A stretch of DNA of 64,000 nucleotides, taken from assembly GCA_963738305.1 (NCBI GenBank), contig CAVTVU010000001.1, forward strand, positions 62,001 to 126,000. The letters run 5' to 3'. Numbering within the stretch: the stretch's first letter is position 1; every line of letters starts with the position of its first letter. The notes below the pieces were generated by a model. The model had not been told where the DNA came from. It saw nothing but the letters and a program-made list of their open reading frames with translations, and searched no databases. A program made the translations under genes and the position numbers. The DNA comes from JBBRHQ01 sp963738305. Its GTDB lineage: Bacteria; Actinomycetota; Thermoleophilia; Solirubrobacterales; 70-9. Positions 47,646-56,474 of the stretch are shown here, one piece after another.

Positions 47646-48305
47646 TCAGTTCGGCTGGGGAACGATCCGGATGTAGGGCTTGGGTGACTCCCAGCCGTCC
47701 GGATAGGTTTCCTTGGCGTCGTCGTCGGAAACCGAGCCGGCGATGATCACGTCCTCGCCCTGCTTCCAGTTGACCGGCGTCGCCACCTTGTGGGTGGCGG
47801 TCAGCTGTAGCGAGTCGATCACCCGCAGGACCTCGTCGAAATTGCGCCCGGTGGTCATCGGGTAGACAAGGATCAGCTTCACCTTCTTGTCGGGGCCGAT
47901 CACGACGACGTTCCGCACGGTCTGGTTGTCGGCCGGCGTGCGATCGGTCGGGTCGCCCTCCACCTCGGCGGGCAGCATCCCGTAGAGCTTCGAGACCTTG
48001 AAGTCGGTATCGGCGATCAGCGGGTAGTTGGGGGCCGTGCCCTGGGTCTCCTCGATGTCCTTCGCCCAATCCTCGTGACGGTCGGACGGGTCGACCGAGA
48101 GGCCGATGATCTTCACGTTGCGCGACTCGAAGTCGGGCTTGATCTTCGCCATGTAGCCGAGCTCGGTCGTGCAGACGGGCGTGAAGTCCTTGGGGTGCGA
48201 GAAGAGCACCGCCCAGCTGTCGCCGATCCAATCGTGGAAGCTGATCGGGCCGTCGGTCGTCTCGGCTTGGAAGTCAGGGGCGGTGTCGCCAATTCTCAGT
48301 GCCAT
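47646..48305 (-). CDS. 1-Cys peroxiredoxin (Prx6/AhpC-TSA family)
   Basis: 219 residues from ATG 48305 (AAGGAGG upstream). Peroxidatic Cys in FTPVCTTELG, preceded by LFSHPKD; long C-terminal domain (TPADNQTVRNVVVIGPDKKV, YPMTTGRNFDEVLRVIDSLQ) characteristic of Prx6-type enzymes. Reduces H2O2 and organic peroxides. Divergent from the dehydrogenase gene. Confidence 0.92.
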   Translation of the reverse strand: MALRIGDTAPDFQAETTDGPISFHDWIGDSWAVLFSHPKDFTPVCTTELGYMAKIKPDFESRNVKIIGLSVDPSDRHEDWAKDIEETQGTAPNYPLIADTDFKVSKLYGMLPAEVEGDPTDRTPADNQTVRNVVVIGPDKKVKLILVYPMTTGRNFDEVLRVIDSLQLTATHKVATPVNWKQGEDVIIAGSVSDDDAKETYPDGWESPKPYIRIVPQPN

Positions 48306-48352
48306 ATTCCGGTTTCCTCCTTTTTGGACTGATCCAATAGAGAATGTAGAAC

Positions 48353-49489
48353 ATGGACCAACTTTCGCTCGGAGTCTTCGCCGGGTCCCGCAAGGAGCAC
48401 GAGCGGCGGCTGCCGATCCACCCGCGTCACCTGGCCGGCGTCGATGCCGATCTGCGGCGTCAGCTCTACCTCGAGCACGCCTACGGGGAGCGCTTCGGCC
48501 TCGCCGACGCGGAGCTCGCACCGCTGGTCGGCGGCTTGCGCTCGCATGAGCAACTCTACGAGTGCGACGCGCTGGTTCTGCCGAAGCCGATGGCGGAAGA
48601 CGTCGCCGAGATGCGCGAGGGGCAGGTCCTGTGGGGGTGGCCGCACTGCGTGCAGGATGAGACCATCACCCAGCTGGCGATCGATCGGCGACTGACCCTG
48701 ATCGCCTGGGAGGCGATGAATCACTGGACCGAGGACGGGTCCTTCGACATCCACGTCTTCCACAAGAACAACGAGCTCGCCGGATACTGCTCGACCCTGC
48801 AGGCGATGGAGCTGAGCGGGATCACCGGCGAGTACGGACGCAGGCTGTCGGCCGCGGTGATCAGCTTCGGGGCGACCGGTCGCGGTGCGGTGACCGCGCT
48901 GAGCGCGATGGGCATCCAGGACGTCTCCCTGCTGACCCGGCGCCAGGTCGCGGCCGTCGCCGCGCCGATCCACTCGGCGAGGTTGATCACCTTCGAGCGG
49001 GATCCGGACCACCCCGGTCAGACGCTGGAGCTGGACAGCGAGCACGAGTCCGTTGCCGAGTTCCTCGCCGAGCACGACATCATCGTCAATTGCGCGCTTC
49101 AGGACACCGATGCACCGCTGATCTTCATCGGGAACGAGGAGCTGGGGCTGTTCCGGCGCGGAACCCTCTTCGTCGACGTCGCTTGCGACGAGGGCATGGG
49201 CTTCGAGTGGGCGCGGCCGACGTCATTCGCGGATCCGATCTTCACGGTCGGCGACGGCCTCTCCTACTACGCGGTCGATCACAGCCCGTCGTTCCTTTGG
49301 GACTCGGCGACGTGGGAGATCAGCGAGGCCCTGGTGCCACACCTGCGGACCGTGATCTCGGGACCCGCGGCCTGGAAGGCGGATAGGACCATCGGGCGCG
49401 CGATCGAGATCCGCGACGGCGTGATCCAGAACCCGAAGATTCTCTCGTTCCAGGGCCGCTCGGCCGAGTTCCCGCACGAGCGGCTCTGA
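48353..49489 (+). CDS. Alanine dehydrogenase/N5-(carboxyethyl)ornithine synthase-like oxidoreductase
   Basis: 378 residues. N-terminal AlaDH/PNT-type domain (GVFAGSRKEHERRLPIHPRH), then a Rossmann domain with AAVISFGATGRGAVTALSAMG and the carboxy part GMGFEWARPTSF. FHKNNELAGYCSTLQAMEL is the conserved hinge. Catalyses NAD(P)H-linked reductive amination or condensation of pyruvate with an amino acid; the substrate is not certain. Confidence 0.75.
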   Translation: MDQLSLGVFAGSRKEHERRLPIHPRHLAGVDADLRRQLYLEHAYGERFGLADAELAPLVGGLRSHEQLYECDALVLPKPMAEDVAEMREGQVLWGWPHCVQDETITQLAIDRRLTLIAWEAMNHWTEDGSFDIHVFHKNNELAGYCSTLQAMELSGITGEYGRRLSAAVISFGATGRGAVTALSAMGIQDVSLLTRRQVAAVAAPIHSARLITFERDPDHPGQTLELDSEHESVAEFLAEHDIIVNCALQDTDAPLIFIGNEELGLFRRGTLFVDVACDEGMGFEWARPTSFADPIFTVGDGLSYYAVDHSPSFLWDSATWEISEALVPHLRTVISGPAAWKADRTIGRAIEIRDGVIQNPKILSFQGRSAEFPHERL

Positions 49490-49495
49490 AGCTGC

Positions 49496-49765
49496 GCGAT
49501 CCTCAAGGTGCTTCGCGCTTGGCTCGAAGGGCGTTTCGACCTGATCAACTCTCCGCTCCTCCTAGACGAGCTGGAGCGGGCGCTGTCCTACCCGAAGCTG
49601 GCGGACCGGATCGCCGCCGGTCAATCGACCGCGCCGATCGAGTGGCTCGGCCGCGAGGCTTTTCCCGCGGGCGACCAGCACCTGCTCTCGCTGGGCTCCG
49701 AGCTACCGGTGCTGGCGGCGCGAGAGTTCCTGACGATCGTGGCGGCGGCCGAAGGCGAGAGCTGA
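49496..49765 (+). pseudogene. PIN-domain toxin remnant
   Basis: AILKVLRAWLEGRFDLINSP and LLLDELERALSYPKLADRI match the N-terminal third of PIN toxins after the missing first strand (no MxVxxDTN). Sequence then jumps to GDQHLLSLGSELPVLAAREF, the C-terminal strand. About 20 residues at the start and about 40 in the middle, including catalytic acids, are gone. It begins seven bases after the upstream stop and abuts tRNA-Pro. Confidence 0.7.
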
Positions 49766-49767
49766 AG

Positions 49768-49842
49768 TCGGGGCGGCTGGATTTGAACCAGCGATCTTTC
49801 GGCCCCAAACCGAATGCGATGACCAGGCTTCGCTACGCCCCG
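49768..49842 (-). tRNA. tRNA-Pro (TGG anticodon)
   Basis: Minus strand: acceptor CGGGGCG/CGCCCCG, D-arm GCGAAGCCTGGTCATCGC, anticodon arm TTCGG-TTTGGGG-CCGAA (anticodon TGG), T-arm GCTGG-TTCAAAT-CCAGC, discriminator A; CCA not encoded. Confidence 0.93.
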
Positions 49843-49987
49843 AGGTCCCGAGTTTAGGGCCCCGCGCCTAGGTCCGTTCGTTGGACGTTTGTGGTTGCCA
49901 TAGGCACCAGATCCGTCCAATGAAGGGGCGCCCGACGCTCGCCGGGTGCCGCTAGCGCGTGAATGGGACCGGTAGCTTTCGCCCCCG

Positions 49988-51247
49988 ATGGCCGACGTCC
50001 GCCCCTTGCCCGCCCTCCACTACAACCTCGAGCGCGTCTCCTCACTGGCCGACGTCACCGCGCCGCCCTATGACGTGATCGACGCCGGGCTGCGGGCGGA
50101 GCTGCTGGCCCGCTCTCCCTTCAACGTCGTCGAGGTCGATCTGCCGCAGACCGGCGAGGGCGGCGACCCCTACGAGCACGCCGCGGAGACGATCGGCGAG
50201 TGGACGCTCCAGGACGTCCTAACCCAGGACCGCGAGCCCTCGATCTGGGCGCTGACCCAGGACTACACCGCCCCCGACGGCGCCCAGCACACCCGCCACG
50301 GCATCCTCGCCCGGGTCGGCGTCGAGGAATACGGCCCCGGTCGGGTCCGTCCGCACGAGCGGACCCAGCCGGGCCCGAAGCTCGACCGCCTCAATCTCAC
50401 GCGCGCCACCCACTTCAACCTCTCGCCGATCTTCTCGCTTTCCAGCGAGGACGCCTGGCCGCTGGTCGAGCCCGCCATCGATGGCTCGCCCTGGGGCGAG
50501 GTCCGTGACGACGACGGCACCGTGCACCGGGTCTGGCGGGTCACCGACCCGGCGATCCACGAGGCAGTGGCCGAGCGCCTGGCCGGCGCCGAGCTGCTGA
50601 TCGCCGACGGACATCATCGTTACGAGACCGCCCGCGCCTTCAAGGAGGAGGTCGGCGGCGAGGGCGCGCACTGCTACACGCTGATGGCGCTGACCGGCCT
50701 TGACGACCCTGGACTCACCGTCTTCCCCACCCACCGCCTCCTCTCCGGGCTCGCCGACGACCCGGAGCGTCAGCAGCGCCTCGGCAACGGCCTGCGGGAG
50801 CTGTTCGAGACCGAGGAGGTCCCCCTCGAGGCGCTCGCCCCCGGCGGCGAGCCGGGGGTCGGCGTCTTCGGCACCTATGACTCCCACCATCGCCGCGCCT
50901 TCCGCCTGCGGCTCAAGGACACCGCCGAGCTGGACCGCCTGCTGCCCGGCAAGCCCGAGGCCTACCGCCATCTCGACTCGGTGATCCTCGAGACCCTGGT
51001 CCTCAACGGCATCCTCGAGCTGAGCGAGGACGACATCGCCGCCAAGCGCGGCATCGGCTACGCGAAGAGCGTCCCCGACGCACTGGCCGAGCTCGACAGT
51101 GGCGCCTACGACGTCGCTTTCCTCCTCCGCCCCACCCCGGTCGAGCAGGTCCGCGAAGTCGCCGGCTCGGGCGAGACGATGCCGCCGAAGTCCACCTACT
51201 TCTTCCCCAAGCTGCTTTCCGGCCTCGTCTTCAACCCCCTCGGCTGA
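49988..51247 (+). CDS. DUF1015 family protein
   Basis: 419 residues. Family marks: PLPALHYN lead, APPYDVID, SPFNVVEVDLP, RVRPHERTQPGPKLDR, LLIADGHHRYETARAF and a C-terminal MPPKSTYFFPKLLSGLVF. The GHHRYETA segment relates it to the ParB/sulfiredoxin-like fold used by free serine kinases. Enzymatic role unconfirmed. TAGCTT lies 9 bases before the ATG. Confidence 0.88.
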   Translation: MADVRPLPALHYNLERVSSLADVTAPPYDVIDAGLRAELLARSPFNVVEVDLPQTGEGGDPYEHAAETIGEWTLQDVLTQDREPSIWALTQDYTAPDGAQHTRHGILARVGVEEYGPGRVRPHERTQPGPKLDRLNLTRATHFNLSPIFSLSSEDAWPLVEPAIDGSPWGEVRDDDGTVHRVWRVTDPAIHEAVAERLAGAELLIADGHHRYETARAFKEEVGGEGAHCYTLMALTGLDDPGLTVFPTHRLLSGLADDPERQQRLGNGLRELFETEEVPLEALAPGGEPGVGVFGTYDSHHRRAFRLRLKDTAELDRLLPGKPEAYRHLDSVILETLVLNGILELSEDDIAAKRGIGYAKSVPDALAELDSGAYDVAFLLRPTPVEQVREVAGSGETMPPKSTYFFPKLLSGLVFNPLG

Positions 51248-51317
51248 GGCTGCTGTACCTGAGGCCGGCTCGCCGCGAGCGCCCGGACCCCCCGCGGCCC
51301 CCGAATAGGATTGGCGC

Positions 51318-51884
51318 GTGGTGAAGATCTACACGCGCAAGGGCGACGACGGCACGACCTCGCTGTGGTACGGCGGCCGGGTCCCCAAGTCGGACCGGCG
51401 CACCGAGGCCTACGGATCGCTCGACGAGGCCACCTCGGCACTCGGCGCCGCGCGGGCGCTCTGCGGGGCCGGCGAGGAGGAGCTTGCCGACGACATCCTC
51501 GGCCTCCAGGACGCGCTCTTCGTCGCCGGCGCCGAGCTGGCGACCGCGCCCGAGGCGGCGGAGCGGCTCGAGGACGGGATCAGCCGGGTCACCAGCTCGA
51601 TGGTGAGCGAGCTGGAGAGCCTGATCGACAAGTACATGGCCCAGGTGGAACTGCCGCCGAAGTTCGTCATACCCGGAGGAACCGCCCTCTCAGCAGCCCT
51701 CGACGTCGCCCGCTCGACGATCCGTCGGGCCGAGCGCCGGATCATCTCCCTCGCCGAGGCGGGAGAGCTGGCCGACGACACGGTGGTCCGCTTCGTCAAC
51801 CGGGCCTCCGACCTCGCCTTCGCGATGGCCCGCGCCGCAGACACGGACGACCCGGCGCTGTTCGCCGGCCGCGAGAAGGGCTGA
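51318..51884 (+). CDS. Cob(I)yrinic acid a,c-diamide adenosyltransferase, PduO type
   Basis: 188 residues. KIYTRKGDDGTTSLWYGGRV (ATP site), EAYGSLDEATSALGAAR, FVIPGGTALSAALDVARSTI, RRAERRIISL: the PduO signature set. Makes adenosylcobalamin from cob(I)alamin and ATP. GTG start with TAGGAT 6 bases upstream. OsmC follows after 4 bases. Confidence 0.92.
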   Translation: MVKIYTRKGDDGTTSLWYGGRVPKSDRRTEAYGSLDEATSALGAARALCGAGEEELADDILGLQDALFVAGAELATAPEAAERLEDGISRVTSSMVSELESLIDKYMAQVELPPKFVIPGGTALSAALDVARSTIRRAERRIISLAEAGELADDTVVRFVNRASDLAFAMARAADTDDPALFAGREKG

Positions 51885-51888
51885 GGCG

Positions 51889-52290
51889 ATGGTCAAGGTC
51901 ATCGCCCGCCGCGACAAGGGCTACACCCACGAAGTCGAGATCGAGGGCGGGCACACCCTGATGATCGACGAGCCGCAGGCGAGCGGGGGCGCCGATGAGG
52001 GCCCCTCGCCGACCAGGGTCCTCGCCGCCTCACTCGCCGCCTGCACGGCGATCACCCTCGAGATGTACGCCGACCGCAAGGAGTGGGACGTGGGCGATGT
52101 CGAGGTCGTGGTCGAGATGGACTACAACGGCGTCGTGCCGAGCGACTTCACCGTCACCCTGCGCCTGCCGAAGGCCCTCAGCGCCGAGCAGCAGGAGCGG
52201 ATCCGGGTGATCGCCGGCAAGTGCCCGGTCCACCGTGCGCTGGTCGCCGACGGCGGGGTCAACATCAGCGAGCGGATCGAGCTCGCGTAG
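51889..52290 (+). CDS. OsmC/Ohr family peroxidase-like protein
   Basis: 133 residues. Two redox cysteines: LAACTAITLEMYADRKEWDV and AGKCPVHRAL. The spacing fits the OsmC subgroup that reduces organic hydroperoxides. Tightly spaced after pduO (4 bases) and before the SDR gene (5 bases), so an operon is likely. Confidence 0.88.
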   Translation: MVKVIARRDKGYTHEVEIEGGHTLMIDEPQASGGADEGPSPTRVLAASLAACTAITLEMYADRKEWDVGDVEVVVEMDYNGVVPSDFTVTLRLPKALSAEQQERIRVIAGKCPVHRALVADGGVNISERIELA

Positions 52291-52295
52291 GCGAG

Positions 52296-53096
52296 ATGGA
52301 CCTCGGCCTGGCCGACCGCCGCTGCGTCGTCACCGGGGCCAGCCGGGGAATCGGGCGCGAGACCGCCCGACTGCTCTGCGCCGAGGGCGCCAGCGTCCTG
52401 CTCGTCGCGCGGAACCCAGACGCGCTCGCTGAGGCCGCCGCCGAGGCGGGAGCCGCGGGCGGGCAGGCGACTCACCTCGCCCTCGATGTCACCACGGAGG
52501 ACTCCGGTGAGCGCATGCTGGCTGCCGGGCACGAGCATTTCGGCGGGCTCGACGTGCTCGTCAACAACGCCGGCGTCGCGAAATGGCGCCAGATCGAGGA
52601 CGTTCCCGAGGAGGACTGGCGCCTCCAGTACGAGCTGAACGTGATCGCACCCCTGCGCGCGATGCGCGCCGCGCTGCCCGAGATGGCCGATCGCGGCTGG
52701 GGCCGGGTCGTCAACGTCTGCTCGACCGCCGGCAAGCGCCCCTCGGCCGCGATGCCGGAGTACTCGGTCGCAAAGGCGGCCGAGCTATCGCTCTCGCGCC
52801 TCTTCGCCGATCGCTACGCGTCCGAGGGAGTCCTGGTCAACGCGATCTGCCCCGGGCCGACCGGCTCCGAGATGTGGATGGAGGCCGGCGGCCTGCTGGA
52901 CCAGTCGCAGGAGATATCGGGGGCCGAGAGCCGCGAGGCGGCGCTCGCCGAGGCCGGCGCCAAGCGCCCAATCGGCCGCCTCGCCGAGGTCGGTGAGATC
53001 GCCGCCGCGATCGTCTTCCTCTGCTCCGAGCGCGCCTCCTACGTAGCCGGCGCTGCCTGGAGCGTCGACGGTGGCACGGTGCAGGTGATCATCTGA
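52296..53096 (+). CDS. Short-chain dehydrogenase/reductase
   Basis: 266 residues. Cofactor motif VTGASRGIGRETARLL, structural NNAG, catalytic Ser in VCSTAGKRP, YxxxK in EYSVAKAAEL, and the C-terminal VAGAAWSVDGG. Classical SDR; substrate unknown. Starts ATG 52296, five bases after the OsmC stop. Confidence 0.9.
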   Translation: MDLGLADRRCVVTGASRGIGRETARLLCAEGASVLLVARNPDALAEAAAEAGAAGGQATHLALDVTTEDSGERMLAAGHEHFGGLDVLVNNAGVAKWRQIEDVPEEDWRLQYELNVIAPLRAMRAALPEMADRGWGRVVNVCSTAGKRPSAAMPEYSVAKAAELSLSRLFADRYASEGVLVNAICPGPTGSEMWMEAGGLLDQSQEISGAESREAALAEAGAKRPIGRLAEVGEIAAAIVFLCSERASYVAGAAWSVDGGTVQVII

Positions 53097-53659
53097 GCGG
53101 GGACCTCCGCCGGCTCCTTCTCTCCCCCGAGGAAGCAGCGGCGATGGAGGCCCATGGAGCCACCGACGCCGCCGTGCTCCTGCCTCTCTACGGCTGGCCC
53201 GAGGATCCGGGCCTGATCTTCACCGAGCGCCGCGCCGACCTGCGCCGCCACGCCGGGGAGATCTCCTTCCCGGGCGGGCGCCAGGACCACCCAGCCGAGG
53301 ACCTGCTGGAGACCGCACTGCGCGAGGCCGAGGAGGAGATCGGCCTCGACCCAGAGGCGGTCGAGGTGATCGGTGCGCTTCCGCCGATCGGGACCTTCGT
53401 CACCTCCTACAAGGTCCACCCGTTCGTCGGTCTCGTCGGCCACCCCCGCGGGCTCGATCTCGAGCCGAGCCCGGCCGAGGTGGAAACCGTGCTCACCTTC
53501 TCGCTGGAGGTCCTGCGCGAGGGATTCGGGATGCGCCGCCTGGTGCGCCGCGGCGTCCCCATCCGCACCCCGACCTACACCGTCGAGGAGCACCTGATCT
53601 GGGGTGCGACCGCGCGGATCCTCGGCGACTTCCTCGAGCGCCTGGAAAGCTCTTCCTAG
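53093..53659 (+). CDS. NUDIX hydrolase, CoA pyrophosphatase-like
   Basis: NUDIX box GGRQDHPAEDLLETALREAE continuing EEIGL, preceded by RRHAGEISFP, the CoA-pyrophosphatase (NudL) lead. ATG 53144 gives 171 residues, but the frame is open and protein-like upstream (DLRRLLLSPEEAAAMEAHG) to CTG 53093, whose CTGA overlaps the SDR stop. That would give 188 residues. Hydrolyses CoA and derivatives to ADP and 4'-phosphopantetheine. Confidence 0.85.
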   Translation: MSGDLRRLLLSPEEAAAMEAHGATDAAVLLPLYGWPEDPGLIFTERRADLRRHAGEISFPGGRQDHPAEDLLETALREAEEEIGLDPEAVEVIGALPPIGTFVTSYKVHPFVGLVGHPRGLDLEPSPAEVETVLTFSLEVLREGFGMRRLVRRGVPIRTPTYTVEEHLIWGATARILGDFLERLESSS

Positions 53660-54498
53660 ACGTCCTTCTCGATCGGGACGCTGACCAGGTTGCCCCACTC
53701 CGTCCAGGAGCCGTCGTAGTTCTTGACGTCGCCCTCGCCGAGCAGCTCGTGCAGGACGAACCAGGTGTGCGCGGAGCGCTCGCCAATCCGACAGTAGGCG
53801 ATGATCGGGTTGCTGTCGGCGATCACTCCCTTCGACGTGTAGAGGTCGCGCAGCTCCGCGGCCGACCTGAAGGTGCCGTCCTCGTTGACCGCCTGCGCCC
53901 AGGGGACCGAGGCCGCGCCGGGAATGTGGCCGGCCCGCTGCGCGCCCTCCTGCTCGTAGCCCGCCATCGCGATCAGCTCACCCGAGAACTCCTGCGGGCT
54001 GCGCACATCGACCAGGCTGGTGGGGGCGCCGAGCGCGCCGGCCACCTCGTCGCGCTTGGCGCGGATGCTCTCGTCGCCCGGCCTTGCGGTGAAAGTGACG
54101 GCACCGTAGTCGGGGACCTCGGTCACCGTCTCGCGATCCTCGGCGATCCATTTCTCGCGCGGGCCGTTGATCAGCTTCACCTTGTCGTGGCCGTAGTAGC
54201 GGAAGTACCAGTAGGTATAGGCGGCAAACCAGTTGTTGCGGTCGCCATAGAGGACGACGGTGTGATCGTTGGAGATCCCGCGGCTTCCCATCAGCTCGCC
54301 GAAGGCCTCGGGGTCGAGGAAGTCGCGCTTGACCTGGTCCTGGAGGTCGAGCCTCCAGTCGAAGCCGATCGCGCCGGGGATATGGGCCTCGGCGTAGAGC
54401 GCCGGGTTCTCGTCCACCTCGACGATCCGAATCGAGTCGTCGTCGAGGTGCTCGGCGACCCAGTCGGTCTCCACCAGCACGTCATTTGCATAACCCAT
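53656..54498 (-). CDS. Thiosulfate sulfurtransferase (tandem rhodanese)
   Basis: 280 residues with two rhodanese domains. Domain 1 is catalytically silent (VVLYGDRNNWFAAYTYWYFR); domain 2 has the active loop YCRIGERSAHTWF with the persulfide Cys. CRIGERSAH is close to the actinobacterial CysA/SseA type. Detoxifies cyanide and moves sulfane sulfur. GGAGG lies before ATG. Its stop overlaps the NUDIX stop by four bases (CTAG). Confidence 0.92.
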   Translation of the reverse strand: MGYANDVLVETDWVAEHLDDDSIRIVEVDENPALYAEAHIPGAIGFDWRLDLQDQVKRDFLDPEAFGELMGSRGISNDHTVVLYGDRNNWFAAYTYWYFRYYGHDKVKLINGPREKWIAEDRETVTEVPDYGAVTFTARPGDESIRAKRDEVAGALGAPTSLVDVRSPQEFSGELIAMAGYEQEGAQRAGHIPGAASVPWAQAVNEDGTFRSAAELRDLYTSKGVIADSNPIIAYCRIGERSAHTWFVLHELLGEGDVKNYDGSWTEWGNLVSVPIEKDV

Positions 54499-54625
54499 CC
54501 AAACCTCCGAGAAGTCGTGTCATCGGCAGCTACGTAACTGATCCGAGCCTAGCCTTTCCGAATCGCGCACGCCGCGCTTTCTCGGGGATCCGGTGTTTCT
54601 GATGAAGCGGGGAGGCAGACGGAAG

Positions 54626-55623
54626 ATGCGGAGACCGCATCCAAGGACGCTGGCCGTCGGCGCCTTGTGCCTGGCGATGGGGCTCTCGGCCACCGGCTGT
54701 AGCCAGGTCGGCACCTTCCTGCCTGGACTGGTCAACGGCACGACCGCCTACTCGACGAGCGACAAGATCACCGAGGCCAAGGCCCTTGGCGTGAAGCTCC
54801 AGAGAATCCACCAAGTCGTCGGCAAGCCGCTCAGTTCCGACCTGCAGGCGTTCGCCGCCCAGGGAATACAGACCCAGATGACGATCAAGGCGAGCGCCGG
54901 GACCCAGATTTCTTCGCCGGCACGCCGGACCAGTACCTGACCGAGCTGCGGATCGCCGTCGACGTAGCGAAGGCCCACAACGTGAGCGTCACCGACGGAG
55001 GCATCCCGTGGACGACGATCTCGCTGGTCGCCTGGAACCACATCCGCAAGGCCCGGGGGACGTCCGCGGCGGACGCCTATATCGCCACCGTATTCCGCGG
55101 CGGCTCGAACGTTTGGATCCGCAACGACCTGACCGGGATCGCGCCCAACGATCCCGATCCCTATTCGCACCTCAGCCGCACCGCCCCTCGCCAGAACTGG
55201 ATCGACGCCGAGTACCTGCTCTCCCAATTCGGCGCCGACCCCGGCGACGTCCCGCTGGCCTTCGTCAACTTCCACTGGTACGTGCTCGAAGATTTCGGCG
55301 GCTACAAGACGACCGGCTACACGGACGCCCAGGCCCTGACCGACACGATCGACGCGATCAAGGCGAACACCGGCCGCCCCGTGGTCAGCAACGAGATCGG
55401 CCAGCATGGAACCACCCCGGAGGCGGTCGCCGGCAACCTCCACGTCGTGCTCGACCAGGAGGCGCTCCCCTTCGTCGTCTGGTTCGACGCCGACGGCATC
55501 CCCGCCCACGGCCTCTTCGATCCGGCCCTTGGCGCCGGGCACCTGCGCTCCAGCGGCGTCACATTCCACGACACGCTCGCGGATTACGTCGCGAGGCTGG
55601 CCGCCACGCTGCAGCAGTGCTGA
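54626..55623 (+). CDS. Lipoprotein with a glycoside-hydrolase-like TIM-barrel domain (one frame break)
   Basis: About 332 residues when one missing G near 54901 is restored (GCCGGGACCC to give GDPDFFAGTP). Signal peptide with lipobox LSATGC. The barrel shows strand-end acids usual for clan GH-A: VSVTDGGIPW, LAFVNFHWYVLE, VVSNEIGQHG (candidate nucleophile Glu) and PFVVWFDADG. No GH family can be named. A surface-anchored glycan hydrolase is the best guess. Confidence 0.6.
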
Positions 55624-55638
55624 ACGAGCGCGGCTCGG

Positions 55639-56127
55639 CTAGCCGGTCAACGCGATCGCCGCTGCCGCCATCTTCCCTGCCCAGGACCCCGGCTCGGCTG
55701 GGTCGGCGGTGACGATCTCGACCGGGATCCGCCAGGTTCGCGACGCCGCAAGCACGATCTCCGCCCCCTCGTTCAGCAGCCTCGGCCCCACCGAGCCCGC
55801 CGCCTCGTAGAGGAAACCCCGGACCGGGGTGTCGACGAGGTGGGCGAGCAAACGCTCCAGCCGCGGACCGTGGATCGCCGCGACAGCCTCCTCGTTGCCC
55901 GCAGCCGAGCCGAGGGCCCAGACGACCACGGCGACGTCGCCCACGAGGTCGAGGACACTCCCGGGGCGCTCCGGGTCGCCGAGCGCCGGCTCGATCTCGG
56001 CAGCGACAATCTCGGCCAGCCCGGCTTCGGAGCGCGAGGTGCCGCGAACCGCCCAGCCGCGCTCCAACAGCTTGGCCCCCATCAACCTGCCGCGGCAGCC
56101 GCAGCCGACGATCAGCGCCCGCGCCAC
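55639..56127 (-). CDS. NAD(P)-binding Rossmann-fold protein
   Basis: 162 residues from GTG 56127, which lies 7 bases beyond the upstream gene's stop. N-terminal dinucleotide motif ALIVGCGCRGRLMGAKLLERGW, then RGTSR and VVVWALGSAAGNEEA; shorter than full SDR-like epimerases. Role unknown. Confidence 0.65.
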   Translation of the reverse strand: MARALIVGCGCRGRLMGAKLLERGWAVRGTSRSEAGLAEIVAAEIEPALGDPERPGSVLDLVGDVAVVVWALGSAAGNEEAVAAIHGPRLERLLAHLVDTPVRGFLYEAAGSVGPRLLNEGAEIVLAASRTWRIPVEIVTADPAEPGSWAGKMAAAAIALTG

Positions 56128-56134
56128 GCCCGCT

Positions 56135-56428
56135 TCAGGCTGCTCCGAAGGGGCCGCGCCCGCGCAGGCGGTTGAGCTCGTCCTCGGCGACCTTGCGCCG
56201 CAGCTCACCCTCGGTCAGCTCGGGTGCGCCGCGCCGCCGGCGCATCTCGTTCTGCGCCTCGATCATCTGCTGGATGTCGTCCCGCTCCAGCTCGGCCTCA
56301 ACCTCGGGCGAGCGGGTCGGCTTCCAATCGACCAGGTCGGCACCGCTGCCGGGATAGAAGTGGCCAACCAGAAGCAGCACGCCGATCAGGAATGCGAGGA
56401 TCGCCAGCGTCGCCAGAATGAACCCCAC
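56135..56428 (-). CDS. Single-pass membrane protein with coiled-coil tail
   Basis: 97 residues from GTG 56428, chosen because TATCCT (56440-56435) lies 6 bases upstream. N-terminal helix GFILATLAILAFLIGVLLLV, then a charged tail (EVEAELERDDIQQMIEAQNE, MRRRRGAPELTEGELRRKVA). Function unknown; overlaps nothing and sits directly upstream of the Rossmann protein gene. Confidence 0.6.
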   Translation of the reverse strand: MGFILATLAILAFLIGVLLLVGHFYPGSGADLVDWKPTRSPEVEAELERDDIQQMIEAQNEMRRRRGAPELTEGELRRKVAEDELNRLRGRGPFGAA

Positions 56429-56474
56429 GGGGCCAGGATAGGGCGTCGGGGGGGATCGGTTAGCCTCGCCGGGC

